Shown here in pieces: positions 1-7,895 of a stretch of 64,000 nucleotides of DNA. How positions within the stretch are numbered: position 1 is the first letter of the stretch; every line of letters begins with the position of its first letter. The DNA lies in NCBI RefSeq assembly GCF_006442205.1, contig NZ_VFVR01000007.1, positions 186,001 to 250,000 of the forward strand. The letters run 5' to 3'. Both the position numbers and the translations under genes were made by a program. The stretch comes from Mesorhizobium sp. B2-3-12. Lineage in GTDB: Bacteria; Pseudomonadota; Alphaproteobacteria; Rhizobiales; Rhizobiaceae. The notes beneath the pieces are model-generated. The model was not told the origin of the DNA, searched no databases, and was given only the letters and a program-made list of their open reading frames with translations.

Positions 1-520
1 CATGATCGTCAATCCAGGGACCGAGCATGAGCGGCGGCTGGGCAACATCGACACCACTGTGCTGCAGCCCGGCGACGTGCTTGAGATACGCTCCGCCGGA
101 GGCGGCGGGCGCGGCGATCCGCATCAACGCGAACCCTGGCGGGTCGCGCAGGATGTGCGGCGCGGCTATGTCTCGCCGGCTGCGGCCGAGCACGGCTATG
201 GCGTGGTCATCCGCGGCGGCGAGATCGACGAGCAGGCAACGGGGCAATTGCGCGCGCGGCAGGCGCCTGCCGCCGGCCATTTCCATTTCGGTCCGGAGCG
301 CGACGGCTACGAAGCGCAGTGGACGCCGGCCGCCTATGACCGGCTCACGGCCATACTGGGAGATTTGCCGATCCACTGGCGGTTCTTCACCAAGACGGAG
401 ATCTTCCGCCGCATGAAGGGGCGTTCGGGGCCGGCAGGCGTCCAGCAGGCGTTCGACGCTGTTTGCGAACGGTTCCCGGAACTGCCTCGTCCTGGCCCGG
501 TGCGAGAGGCGGCTGAATGA
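1..520 (+). CDS. Hydantoinase B/oxoprolinase family protein, C-terminal fragment
   Basis: This is the last ~172 residues of a HyuB-type ATP-dependent hydantoinase/oxoprolinase subunit; the gene is cut by the left edge of the window. Family members pair with HyuA and hydrolyse cyclic amides such as hydantoins, N-methylhydantoin or 5-oxoproline in the cytoplasm. The visible part has the typical C-terminal stretch with a glycine-rich GGGGRGDP motif followed by RR-GYVS, which marks the end of HyuB proteins. The stop codon overlaps the start of the next gene (ATGA), so the gene is translationally coupled to the small ferredoxin-like gene and the FAD subunit, suggesting that the same operon releases and then oxidises an amino acid. 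The substrate cannot be told from this fragment. Confidence 0.8.
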   Translation, partial: MIVNPGTEHERRLGNIDTTVLQPGDVLEIRSAGGGGRGDPHQREPWRVAQDVRRGYVSPAAAEHGYGVVIRGGEIDEQATGQLRARQAPAAGHFHFGPERDGYEAQWTPAAYDRLTAILGDLPIHWRFFTKTEIFRRMKGRSGPAGVQQAFDAVCERFPELPRPGPVREAAE

Positions 521-819
521 TCACCGACGGCCGCATCGTCCGGCTCGCCGAATTCGGGCGGGCGCAGCTGCATTTCTTTCTCGACGGACAGATGTGTAGC
601 GCATTGGCGGGCGACACCGTGCTGACCGCGATGCTGGCATCAGGACACGCGCTGCGAAAATCCGAGTTCGGACCCGAGTGGCGCGCCGGGTTCTGCCTGA
701 TGGGAGCCTGCCAGGATTGCTGGATATGGCAGGACGAGGGATCGCGCATCCGCGCGTGCTCGGCCCCGATCACCGAAGGCATGCGGTTGCGCACAACGGA
801 GCCGGAGAGCTGGCCGTGA
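517..819 (+). CDS. Small (2Fe-2S)-binding subunit of an opine/amino acid dehydrogenase
   Basis: A 100-residue protein of the HcnA/SoxA-like ferredoxin family, the small iron-sulfur subunit of heteromeric flavin dehydrogenases (hydrogen cyanide synthase, octopine/nopaline oxidase, sarcosine-type enzymes). Four cysteines, C60, C65, C68 and C81, give C-x4-C-x2-C-x12-C, the plant-ferredoxin-like [2Fe-2S] pattern. The ATG overlaps the stop of the hydantoinase gene and its own TGA overlaps the GTG start of the next gene, so the three are coupled. It should pass electrons from the flavin subunit towards the respiratory chain. The exact substrate is not determined by sequence. Confidence 0.85.
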   Translation: MITDGRIVRLAEFGRAQLHFFLDGQMCSALAGDTVLTAMLASGHALRKSEFGPEWRAGFCLMGACQDCWIWQDEGSRIRACSAPITEGMRLRTTEPESWP

Positions 820-2180
820 GCGAGACCTCGCCGCGGATCGTGATCGTCGGCGCCGGTCCCGCCGGCATAAGGGCCGCGGCCATGCTGGTCGAGGCAGGGC
901 TCCACCCGGTGGTGATCGATGAAGGGCAGCGCGCGGGCGGGCAGATCTACCGCCGCCCACCTGCCGGGTTCGTCCGCACGCCGGAGCAGCTCTACGGGTC
1001 GGAGGCGGCGAAAGCGGTCGCATTGCATGCCCTCTTCGACCGGCTGGCCGAAGAGGGGCGCCTCACCCATTGCGCGGCAAGCTCGGTCATCGCCTTGCAG
1101 GAGGGGCGGCTGCACGTGTTGGGGGAGGGCGGCGTACAGCTGGTCAGCTATGACCGCCTGATCCTTGCGACGGGCGCATCCGACCGTGTCGCTCCGGTCC
1201 CGGGCTGGCAGAGTGCCGGCGTCTACAGCCTTGGCGCGGCGCAGATCGCGCTGAAGGCGCAGGGCGTGGCGCTGGGGCAGCGCATCGTCCTGATCGGATC
1301 GGGGCCTTTGCTGACGCTGGTTGGCGCCCAACTCGTCAAGGCTGGAGCGGATGTGGTGGCGGTGCTCGACACCTCTTCCCGGCGCCAGCAGATGCAGGGA
1401 CTCTGGGAACTTGCCGCCCGGCCGCTGGTCGCGCTGCGCGGTCTAGCCCTGCGGGCGAGGCTCGGCGGCCGCTATCATGCCGGCGTGACGCTCGAACGGA
1501 TCGAGGCCGACGGCAAAGGTGTCACCGCGATCCGCTGGCACGACGCCGGCGGCAGGGAACATCTCACGCTATGCGACACGATAGGCGTGGGCTGGCACTT
1601 GCGGGCCGAGACGCATCTCGCCGACCTGGCGGGATGTGCCTTCATTTATGACGAGAAGTGGCGGCAATGGCTGCCAAAGACCGATGAGATGGGCCGCGCC
1701 GGCAACGGAGCCTATCTTGCGGGCGATGGAGTTCGTCTTCTGGGAGCAGACGGCGCGGAGATCGCGGGGCGTCTTGCCGCGGTGGCGTGCCTTGCCGATC
1801 TCGGATTTCCAGCGCCCTCCACCGCGTCCGATTTGCGCAAACTCGCACGGCTCGAACGCTTTGCCCGCGGCCTGGCTCGCGCCTTTCCCTGGCCGACGGC
1901 GATGGCGCGGGCACTCCCCGACGACGCGGTCGTCTGCCGCTGCGAGAACGTGACCGCCGCGGCCCTACGCCAGAGCACTGATTTCGGCGGTACCGAAGCC
2001 AACAGGGTGAAATCGCTGTCGCGCGTCGGCATGGGGCGATGCCAGGGGCGCTATTGTCAGCTGGCCGCCGTCGAACTCATCGCGGCGCAGACCGGCTGCA
2101 CGCCTGGCGCTGTCGGTCGGTTCCGCGGGCAAGCGCCTGTCCGCCCGGCGCCTATCGGCGCCTTTCTGCGGGACGGCTGA
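816..2180 (+). CDS. FAD/NAD(P)-binding oxidoreductase, alpha subunit of HcnB/OoxA type
   Basis: A 454-residue flavoprotein read from GTG 816, which overlaps the preceding stop (GTGA); a longer frame reaches upstream but would overlap the ferredoxin gene. It starts with an FAD Rossmann motif (VIVGAGPAG) and has a central pyridine-nucleotide fold. It ends with a BFD-like [2Fe-2S] domain whose ligands are C374-x-C376 and C409-x4-C414. This layout matches the alpha subunits of hydrogen cyanide synthase and octopine/nopaline oxidases. With the small subunit it should form two parts of a dehydrogenase. The third (DadA-like) part is missing from this strand; the only candidate is the convergent oxidase just downstream. 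Confidence 0.85.
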   Translation: MSETSPRIVIVGAGPAGIRAAAMLVEAGLHPVVIDEGQRAGGQIYRRPPAGFVRTPEQLYGSEAAKAVALHALFDRLAEEGRLTHCAASSVIALQEGRLHVLGEGGVQLVSYDRLILATGASDRVAPVPGWQSAGVYSLGAAQIALKAQGVALGQRIVLIGSGPLLTLVGAQLVKAGADVVAVLDTSSRRQQMQGLWELAARPLVALRGLALRARLGGRYHAGVTLERIEADGKGVTAIRWHDAGGREHLTLCDTIGVGWHLRAETHLADLAGCAFIYDEKWRQWLPKTDEMGRAGNGAYLAGDGVRLLGADGAEIAGRLAAVACLADLGFPAPSTASDLRKLARLERFARGLARAFPWPTAMARALPDDAVVCRCENVTAAALRQSTDFGGTEANRVKSLSRVGMGRCQGRYCQLAAVELIAAQTGCTPGAVGRFRGQAPVRPAPIGAFLRDG

Positions 2181-2221
2181 TGCGATTCTGGGCCGACCTG
2201 GTATGTCTGCCTGTATCACGT

Positions 2222-3547
2222 CTAAAAGTCGGCGACCTTCCCCCAAGACGAAGCGTCGAAGCGCCTGGGATCATAGGATTGCGGATCGACAATCGGTTTG
2301 GAGCCGGTCATCAGATCGGCGACGAGATGCCCGGCGCCGGGTCCGATGCCGAAGCCATGCCCCGAGAACCCGGCAGCCAAAAACAAACCCGGAACGATAT
2401 GGATCTCGCCAATGGCAGGCACACCGTCGGGCGTGCTGTCGATGTAGCCGGCCCAGGTCGCGCTGATCCTGGTCTGGCGCAGTGCCGGCAGCAGCTCGAG
2501 CGCCCGGGCGTGGGCCAGGCGGATGGTCGCCTGGTCCGGAACCGGGTCGAGGATGCGCACCCGCTCCATCGGTGTCGGCTGGTCGAGCCGCCAGTGTCGG
2601 AGCGTTTCGTGACCCGAGCGCATGCCCTGCAGGCCGCCAGGCGCGAGGCTGCGCCACCGCTTCAGGAACATCGGCAGGAACTGCGAGGAGAAGCGCAACT
2701 GCTGCGGCGTAACGTCCACGCGCCCGCGTCCGCTTATGGCGAGCGTGTGGCCGCCGTCGCCGCGACGCGTGACCGAGATCCCTTTCGTGTGCAGCGCATC
2801 CGGCAGACCTTCCGCGCCTGGCGAGACGGACAGAATGGACGAGCGGATCGACGCCTGCGGAAAACGGAAACCGAACTGCCGGCAAAAGGAGGAGGCCCAG
2901 GCACCGCCGGCCAGCACAGCCATCTTGGTCCGGATCGTTCCGCTTTCGGTGACCACGCCGCTCAGGCGGCCGCCTTCGGTCTCGATACCCCGCGCGGCGC
3001 AATTCTGGTGCACGGAGCCGCCAAGCTTGAGGATGGCGCGGGCGACCGCGGGTGCTGCCCGCGACGGATCGGCGGTGCCGTCGGTGGGCGAGAAGACGCC
3101 GCCCTTCCATGTCCGGCCGGTGGCGCGGCCCCGCTCGCAGGCCTCGGTGCCGTCGAGCATATGCGTCGTGACGCCAGCCGTTTTAGCGAAGTCACGCCAG
3201 CGCACCCAGCCGGCCAGTTCCGCATCGTCGTTGCTGAGATAGAGCAGGCCGCAGCGGCGAAAGCCGGTGTCTTCGCCAGTCTCTGCCGCAAAGCTGCCCC
3301 ACAGGTCGATGCTTCTTGTCGCCATCGGCAACTCGCGCGCGTCGCGGTTCTGCTGGCGGCACCATCCCCAGTTCCTGGAAGACTGCTCGGCGCCGATGCG
3401 TCCCTTTTCGACGAGCGCCACTTTCATGCCGCGCCGTGCCAGGTAGTAGGCCGCGAAGATACCGACGATGCCGCCGCCGATCACCACCGCGTCCGCGTTC
3501 CGTGGCAGGTCTCCGGATGTCTCGATTTTCTGTAGGGGTGCGCGCAT
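2222..3547 (-). CDS. FAD-dependent oxidoreductase, DadA/glycine oxidase family
   Basis: A 441-residue flavin amine oxidase of the DAO superfamily. The N-terminal dinucleotide motif VVIGGGIVG (residues 22-30) is followed by an ExG-type acidic end of strand 2 and a conserved SSRNWGWCRQQ block seen in HcnC/OoxB and DadA-like enzymes. The C-terminus carries the FAD-closing GHGFGIGPG motif. ATG 3547 is preferred over an upstream TTG. It is convergent with the HcnA/HcnB-like genes, 41 bp apart, so it is not co-transcribed with them, although it belongs to the family that supplies their beta subunit. It probably oxidises an N-alkylated or D-amino acid to a 2-oxo acid. Confidence 0.82.
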   Translation of the reverse strand: MRAPLQKIETSGDLPRNADAVVIGGGIVGIFAAYYLARRGMKVALVEKGRIGAEQSSRNWGWCRQQNRDARELPMATRSIDLWGSFAAETGEDTGFRRCGLLYLSNDDAELAGWVRWRDFAKTAGVTTHMLDGTEACERGRATGRTWKGGVFSPTDGTADPSRAAPAVARAILKLGGSVHQNCAARGIETEGGRLSGVVTESGTIRTKMAVLAGGAWASSFCRQFGFRFPQASIRSSILSVSPGAEGLPDALHTKGISVTRRGDGGHTLAISGRGRVDVTPQQLRFSSQFLPMFLKRWRSLAPGGLQGMRSGHETLRHWRLDQPTPMERVRILDPVPDQATIRLAHARALELLPALRQTRISATWAGYIDSTPDGVPAIGEIHIVPGLFLAAGFSGHGFGIGPGAGHLVADLMTGSKPIVDPQSYDPRRFDASSWGKVADF

Positions 3548-3768
3548 GGTCTCTCTGCCTTGACGCGCCAATTTAACGCGTTGCGCAGGCAGCCGCTGCC
3601 GCAGTTGCGGCCGAAGCAGAATTTTATTCCGGCAACGCAGTCAAAATCGGGAACCGCTGCGTTTCAAAGCGCTCTCCGCTTGGATGGACAGGCCAACGGG
3701 CTGTGGTAGTGTCAATGTCTATGAGCAAGGCAGCATTTTGTGCTGCGGCATGTTCTGCGGAGACGACA

Positions 3769-4245
3769 GTGAAACTGGATCGGATCGATATCAAGATTCT
3801 GTACGAGTTGCAGAAGAATGGCCGCATCACCAACGTGGAACTGGCTGATCTGGTGCACCTGTCGCCAAGCCCGTGCCTGATGCGGGTCAAGAGACTGCAA
3901 TCGGAGGGCTACATCGAGGGCTATTCCGCGCAGATCAATATCGGCAAGCTCGGCCAGACGCTGACCGTGTTCACCGAAATCACCTTGAAGAACCATCGCC
4001 AGGTGGATTTCGCCCGCTTTCTCGCCGTGGTTGAGAAGATCGACCAGGTCATCGAATGCCACCTCGTGTCGGGTGGCTACGACTATCTGATGAAGTTCGT
4101 GACCGCCGGCATCGCCGAGTACCAGACCATCATGGAGCGGCTGACCGACATGGATATTGGCATCGACAAGTATTTCAGCTTCGTGGTGCTGAAGTCGCCG
4201 ATCGTCAAGGCGCACATGCCGCTGCCCAGCCTGTTTCCGAGGTAG
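3769..4245 (+). CDS. Lrp/AsnC family transcriptional regulator (copy 1)
   Basis: A 158-residue Lrp/AsnC regulator with an N-terminal winged helix-turn-helix (about residues 5-60) and a C-terminal RAM effector-binding domain. GTG 3769 is chosen because CGGAG lies about seven bases upstream and because the paralogue at 7380 begins at exactly the same residue; a longer frame from 3703 adds an unconserved leader. The protein is about 83% identical to the second copy (26 differences in 157 aligned positions by hand count). Such regulators usually sense an amino acid and control catabolic genes nearby, here plausibly the flavin oxidase or the demethylase. It converges on the LysR gene. Confidence 0.92.
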   Translation: MKLDRIDIKILYELQKNGRITNVELADLVHLSPSPCLMRVKRLQSEGYIEGYSAQINIGKLGQTLTVFTEITLKNHRQVDFARFLAVVEKIDQVIECHLVSGGYDYLMKFVTAGIAEYQTIMERLTDMDIGIDKYFSFVVLKSPIVKAHMPLPSLFPR

Positions 4246-4246
4246 T

Positions 4247-4279
4247 CCGCGGCGACCGCGCCGCGCTTGTCGCCTGCGG
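4247..4279. terminator. Possible bidirectional terminator hairpin
   Basis: Between the convergent lrp-like and lysR-like genes, CCGCGGCGAC (4247-4256) can pair with GTCGCCTGCGG (4269-4279), giving about ten base pairs with one bulged base and a 12-nt loop. There is no clear T-run on either side, so termination efficiency is uncertain. Confidence 0.35.
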
Positions 4280-4283
4280 CCCG

Positions 4284-5225
4284 CTACAAGGCGTCCGGCC
4301 GCAATATCGGGTGCAGTGCCTTCAATTCGGCTTGCATCTCGGCAATCATCCAGGCGCGGATATCGGAGACGACAGGCCGTACCGGCCTTGAGCGCGGCGC
4401 TATCAGCTGATGGATCCGACCCGTCTTGATCTGCCTGTCCGAGGCCGGGACAAGGGTTCCCTGAAGCAATGCCCTTGAAACGTTGCTGAGCCAGCCGAGC
4501 GCCACGCCTTCCCCGTTCATCGCGGCTTGAAGCACGACCGCGTAGTCCGAGAATTCGAGCCACTTTGCCCTGCTGGTCTTGCGGTCCGCCACACTGCCCC
4601 AGGCGTCCAGCCACTGCTCCTTGGCGTCGGTCAGGTGAAGCAAGGCATGACCTTCCCCGGTTCCGGCATGGATCAGCCGGCCGTGGGCCGACAAATAGGA
4701 TGGGCTGCACACCGGAACGATGATCTCCGGCGAGAATGCCCAATGGTGATAGTGGGTGTCGTCATCAGCCAGGATTCTCGTGGCAAGGTCGACAGTCTCG
4801 GCGGGTCCTCGCAGAACGCCCGCGATCAGTTCGAACCTCAGGTCGACGTCAGGAAACCTGGTGTTGAATGCCCCTAACCTCGGAACGAACCAATAGGTTG
4901 CCAGAGAACTCGAAAGGGAAAGAGTCACCACCGGCTTTGCAGCACTGTTCTGCTTGATCCTGCGGATCGCCTCCGCAATGCCGTCAAATCCCTCCCGCAC
5001 CGCCGAATAGAGGGCACGTCCGTCCGGGGTCGGGGTCAACCCCGCAGGACTCCGCGTGAAAAGAGCAACACCAAAATCGGCCTCGAGCTGGGCAATGCTG
5101 CGGCTGATCGATGGTTGCGTGACGTTGAACTCGCGCGCCGCTGCCGTGAAGCTACCCGACCGGACAGCAGCTTCGAAGACAAGCAGTCCGCGCGCGGAAG
5201 GAACGAGTTTTGCGAAACCAGCCAT
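4284..5225 (-). CDS. LysR family transcriptional regulator (GcvA-like)
   Basis: A 313-residue LysR-type regulator. The N-terminal helix-turn-helix (about residues 15-65, with FNVTQPSISRSI as recognition region) is followed by a periplasmic-binding-like effector domain. The wording of the N-terminus (ARGLLVFEAAVRSGSFTAAA) resembles the GcvA-like group. ATG 5225 is used; a TTG at 5252 would add nine residues. It is divergent from the demethylase gene at 5302 and probably controls it, as LysR regulators commonly regulate a divergent neighbour. The co-inducer is unknown. Confidence 0.9.
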   Translation of the reverse strand: MAGFAKLVPSARGLLVFEAAVRSGSFTAAAREFNVTQPSISRSIAQLEADFGVALFTRSPAGLTPTPDGRALYSAVREGFDGIAEAIRRIKQNSAAKPVVTLSLSSSLATYWFVPRLGAFNTRFPDVDLRFELIAGVLRGPAETVDLATRILADDDTHYHHWAFSPEIIVPVCSPSYLSAHGRLIHAGTGEGHALLHLTDAKEQWLDAWGSVADRKTSRAKWLEFSDYAVVLQAAMNGEGVALGWLSNVSRALLQGTLVPASDRQIKTGRIHQLIAPRSRPVRPVVSDIRAWMIAEMQAELKALHPILRPDAL

Positions 5226-5238
5226 ACGCCCAGGGTAT
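5224..5238. promoter_or_regulatory. Candidate LysR box (T-N11-A)
   Basis: ATACGCCCAGGGTAT is an interrupted inverted repeat ATAC-N7-GTAT satisfying the T-N11-A rule for LysR-type sites. It overlaps the proposed lysR start codon and faces the divergent demethylase gene. The match is short, so confidence is low. Confidence 0.28.
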
Positions 5239-5301
5239 AGCCACCCCAACAATTTACAAGCTTTCTACGATCTCGGAAATGGCGAAGTATAACCCTGATG
5301 A

Positions 5302-7371
5302 ATGGGGGAGCAGGACGTGAAGGCAGCGGCATCTCAAGCGGGCAGCACATCCAGCGATCCTCTGCTTCAGCCGTTTCGGCTCAAGGGTCTGACGCTGCGC
5401 AACCGCGTCGTCAGCACCAGCCATGCCTCGATGCTGGACGATGGCGGCCTGCCGCTCGAGCGCTACCAACGCTACCACGAGGAGAAAGCGCGCGGCGGCC
5501 TGGCGATGACCATGGTGGGCGGCTCGGCCATGACGTCGCCCGACTCGAGCTGGGGCGGCGGTCAGCTGGACCTCTCGACCGACCGCATCGTGCCTCATCT
5601 CCAGTCCCTGTCGCAGCGGGTGCATCGCCATGGCGCTGCCATCATGTGCCAGGTCTCACACCTTGGCCGGCGCGCTACCGCCTATGCCGGAAACTGGCTG
5701 CCGCCGGTGGCGCCGTCACGCGTTCGCGAGACGCGGAACCGGAATTTTCCAAAGGAGATGGACGCCCCCGACATCGACAGGATCATCAAGGATTACGCCA
5801 GTGCCGCTAGGCGCTGCGTGGACGGCGGTCTGGACGGCGTCGAAACCGTCACCGGCGGCCATCTGATCGGGCAATTCCTCTCGCTCAGAACCAACAGGCG
5901 CACGGATGGCTTCGGCGGCTCGCTGGAAAACCGCGCACGCTTCGGCCTGATGGTTCACGAGGCGATCCGCCGCGCGGTGGGCGACGACTTCGCTGTCGGC
6001 ATCCGGTTCGTGATCGACGAGGCGGTCGAGGATGGCTCGGATTTCGAGGAATGCCTTGCCTTCGCCAAGCTGTTCGAGCGGGAAGGCCATATCGACTTCT
6101 TCAACTGCATCTTTGGCCGCATGGACACCGATCTGTCGCTGGCTGAGCAGAACATGCCCGGCATGTTCAGCCAGAGCGCGCCGTTCTTGCCGCTGGTCGG
6201 ACAGTTCAAACGGGAAACCAGGCTGCCCGTGATCCACGCCGCAGGCATTCGGGACATAGCGACGGCCCGCCATGCCATCCGCGAGAACCTTGTCGACCTG
6301 GTCGGCATGACCCGAGCGCATATTGCCGACCCCCATATCGTCAACAAGGTGATGCGCGGCGAAGAAGAACGCATTCGCCCGTGTGTCGGCGCGTCCTACT
6401 GCCTCTACAAGAAGGTGCAGTGCATTCACAACCCGGCCAGCGGCCATGAAACGATCATCAGCCATACCATCATGCGGGCTGAAACGCCGAAACGGGTGGT
6501 CGTGATCGGCGGTGGCCCGAGCGGGATGGAAGCGGCAAGGGTCGCCGCCGAGCGCGGCCACAGAGTGAGCCTGCTCGAAGCTGGGGCGCGGCTTGGTGGG
6601 CAAGTGCTCATCGCGGCCTCGGCGTCCGATCGCAATGATCTCATCGGCATAGTCGACTGGCGCGTAGACGAACTCGCGCGGCTTGGAGTGGAAGTCCGTC
6701 TCAACACCTATGCGGACGCAGAAATCGTCATTGCTGCGGAACCGGACGCGGTCATCGTCGCCACCGGCGGCGTTCCGGATATGGAACGGCTGGAGGGTGC
6801 TGAACATTGCGACAGCGTATGGGACGTCCTGACCGGGGTCGTGCCGGCGAAGGACGATGTGCTGATCTACGACGAGACCGGACGCCAGGCCGCAATTTCC
6901 TGCGCCCTGCATCTCGCCCAACACGGGCGCGTGGTCAGCCTGGCCATAGCGGACGACACGCTGGCGATCGAGACGCCCTATCCGGACCGGGTGAGTTTTC
7001 GCAAACGCGCCTCGGAACGCGGCATCCGCGTCGTCAGCGATATGCGTCTGGTCAAGGCAGCGCGCCAGGGCAACGGCATCGCCGCCACGTTCCGGCATGA
7101 ACTCACCGGTGCGGAAACAGAAATGACGGCGGCCCAACTCATTGTCGAGCGCGGCACCGTGCCCATGGAGGATACCTACCAGGAACTGCGTGCGCGCTCC
7201 GCCAACAACGGCGTCACCGACATAGCGCTGATGACGGGAACGGCAACGAAGCGGGACAATGGTCCGCAAGCTGCCGGATCGTTCGTCTTGCACCGCATTG
7301 GAGACGCAGTGGCCAGCCGGGACATCTACTCGTCGATCTACGAGGCCTACCGGCTCTGCTCGCAATTGTAG
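5302..7371 (+). CDS. NADH:flavin oxidoreductase, TMADH/stachydrine demethylase-like
   Basis: A 689-residue two-part enzyme: an old-yellow-enzyme TIM barrel that binds FMN (about residues 15-350), a short cysteine segment, then an FAD/NAD(P)-binding reductase part starting with VVVIGGGPSGMEAAR (about residue 397). This is the layout of trimethylamine dehydrogenase, 2,4-dienoyl-CoA reductase and rhizobial N-methylproline/stachydrine demethylases. The cluster region reads C361-x2-A364-x2-C367-x6-C374, so one of the four cysteines found in TMADH is replaced by Ala. GTG 5317, preceded by GGGGGAG, is a strong alternative start. The gene sits between a LysR and an Lrp gene and probably demethylates an N-methylated amino acid or betaine. 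Confidence 0.87.
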   Translation: MGEQDVKAAASQAGSTSSDPLLQPFRLKGLTLRNRVVSTSHASMLDDGGLPLERYQRYHEEKARGGLAMTMVGGSAMTSPDSSWGGGQLDLSTDRIVPHLQSLSQRVHRHGAAIMCQVSHLGRRATAYAGNWLPPVAPSRVRETRNRNFPKEMDAPDIDRIIKDYASAARRCVDGGLDGVETVTGGHLIGQFLSLRTNRRTDGFGGSLENRARFGLMVHEAIRRAVGDDFAVGIRFVIDEAVEDGSDFEECLAFAKLFEREGHIDFFNCIFGRMDTDLSLAEQNMPGMFSQSAPFLPLVGQFKRETRLPVIHAAGIRDIATARHAIRENLVDLVGMTRAHIADPHIVNKVMRGEEERIRPCVGASYCLYKKVQCIHNPASGHETIISHTIMRAETPKRVVVIGGGPSGMEAARVAAERGHRVSLLEAGARLGGQVLIAASASDRNDLIGIVDWRVDELARLGVEVRLNTYADAEIVIAAEPDAVIVATGGVPDMERLEGAEHCDSVWDVLTGVVPAKDDVLIYDETGRQAAISCALHLAQHGRVVSLAIADDTLAIETPYPDRVSFRKRASERGIRVVSDMRLVKAARQGNGIAATFRHELTGAETEMTAAQLIVERGTVPMEDTYQELRARSANNGVTDIALMTGTATKRDNGPQAAGSFVLHRIGDAVASRDIYSSIYEAYRLCSQL

Positions 7372-7379
7372 ATGGGGCC

Positions 7380-7856
7380 ATGAAACTCGATCGGATCGAC
7401 ATCAAGATTCTGTACGAGCTGCAGAAGAACGGCCGCATCACAAATGTGGAGTTGGCCGAACGGGTCAATCTCTCTCCCAGCCCCTGCCTGATGCGGGTAA
7501 AGAAGCTGCATGCCGAAGGCTATATCGTGCGCTATTCGGCGCAGATCGACATCGCAAAGCTGGGGCGGACGCTCACCGTCTTCACGGAAATCACGCTCAA
7601 GAACCATCGACAGATCGACTTCGCGCGTTTCCTTGCCGCCGTCGACAAGGTTGATGCGGCCGTCGAATGCCACCGCGTTTCCGCCCGCTACGACTATTTG
7701 ATGAAATTCGTGGCCGCCGGCATCGGCGAGTATCAGGAGATCATGGAGCGGCTGAGCGACATGGATATCGGCATCGACAAGTATTTCAGCTTCGTGGTGC
7801 TGAAATCTCCCATCGTCAAGGCGCACATGCCGTTGCCCAGCCTGTTCCCGATGTAG
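7380..7856 (+). CDS. Lrp/AsnC family transcriptional regulator (copy 2)
   Basis: A 158-residue Lrp/AsnC regulator starting 8 bp after the demethylase stop, so probably co-transcribed with it. Winged helix-turn-helix in the first ~60 residues, RAM domain after. It is a close paralogue of the protein encoded at 3769; both share the C-terminal ending IVKAHMPLPSLFP, and the last 90 bases of the two genes are nearly identical. Differences cluster in the recognition-helix edge (AERVN versus ADLVH) and in the middle of the effector domain, so they may respond to different ligands or sites, or form mixed oligomers. It converges on the ABC transporter operon. Confidence 0.93.
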   Translation: MKLDRIDIKILYELQKNGRITNVELAERVNLSPSPCLMRVKKLHAEGYIVRYSAQIDIAKLGRTLTVFTEITLKNHRQIDFARFLAAVDKVDAAVECHRVSARYDYLMKFVAAGIGEYQEIMERLSDMDIGIDKYFSFVVLKSPIVKAHMPLPSLFPM

Positions 7857-7895
7857 TCAGAGCGGCTCACCGTTTCCGTAAAATGCTGAGCGGCT

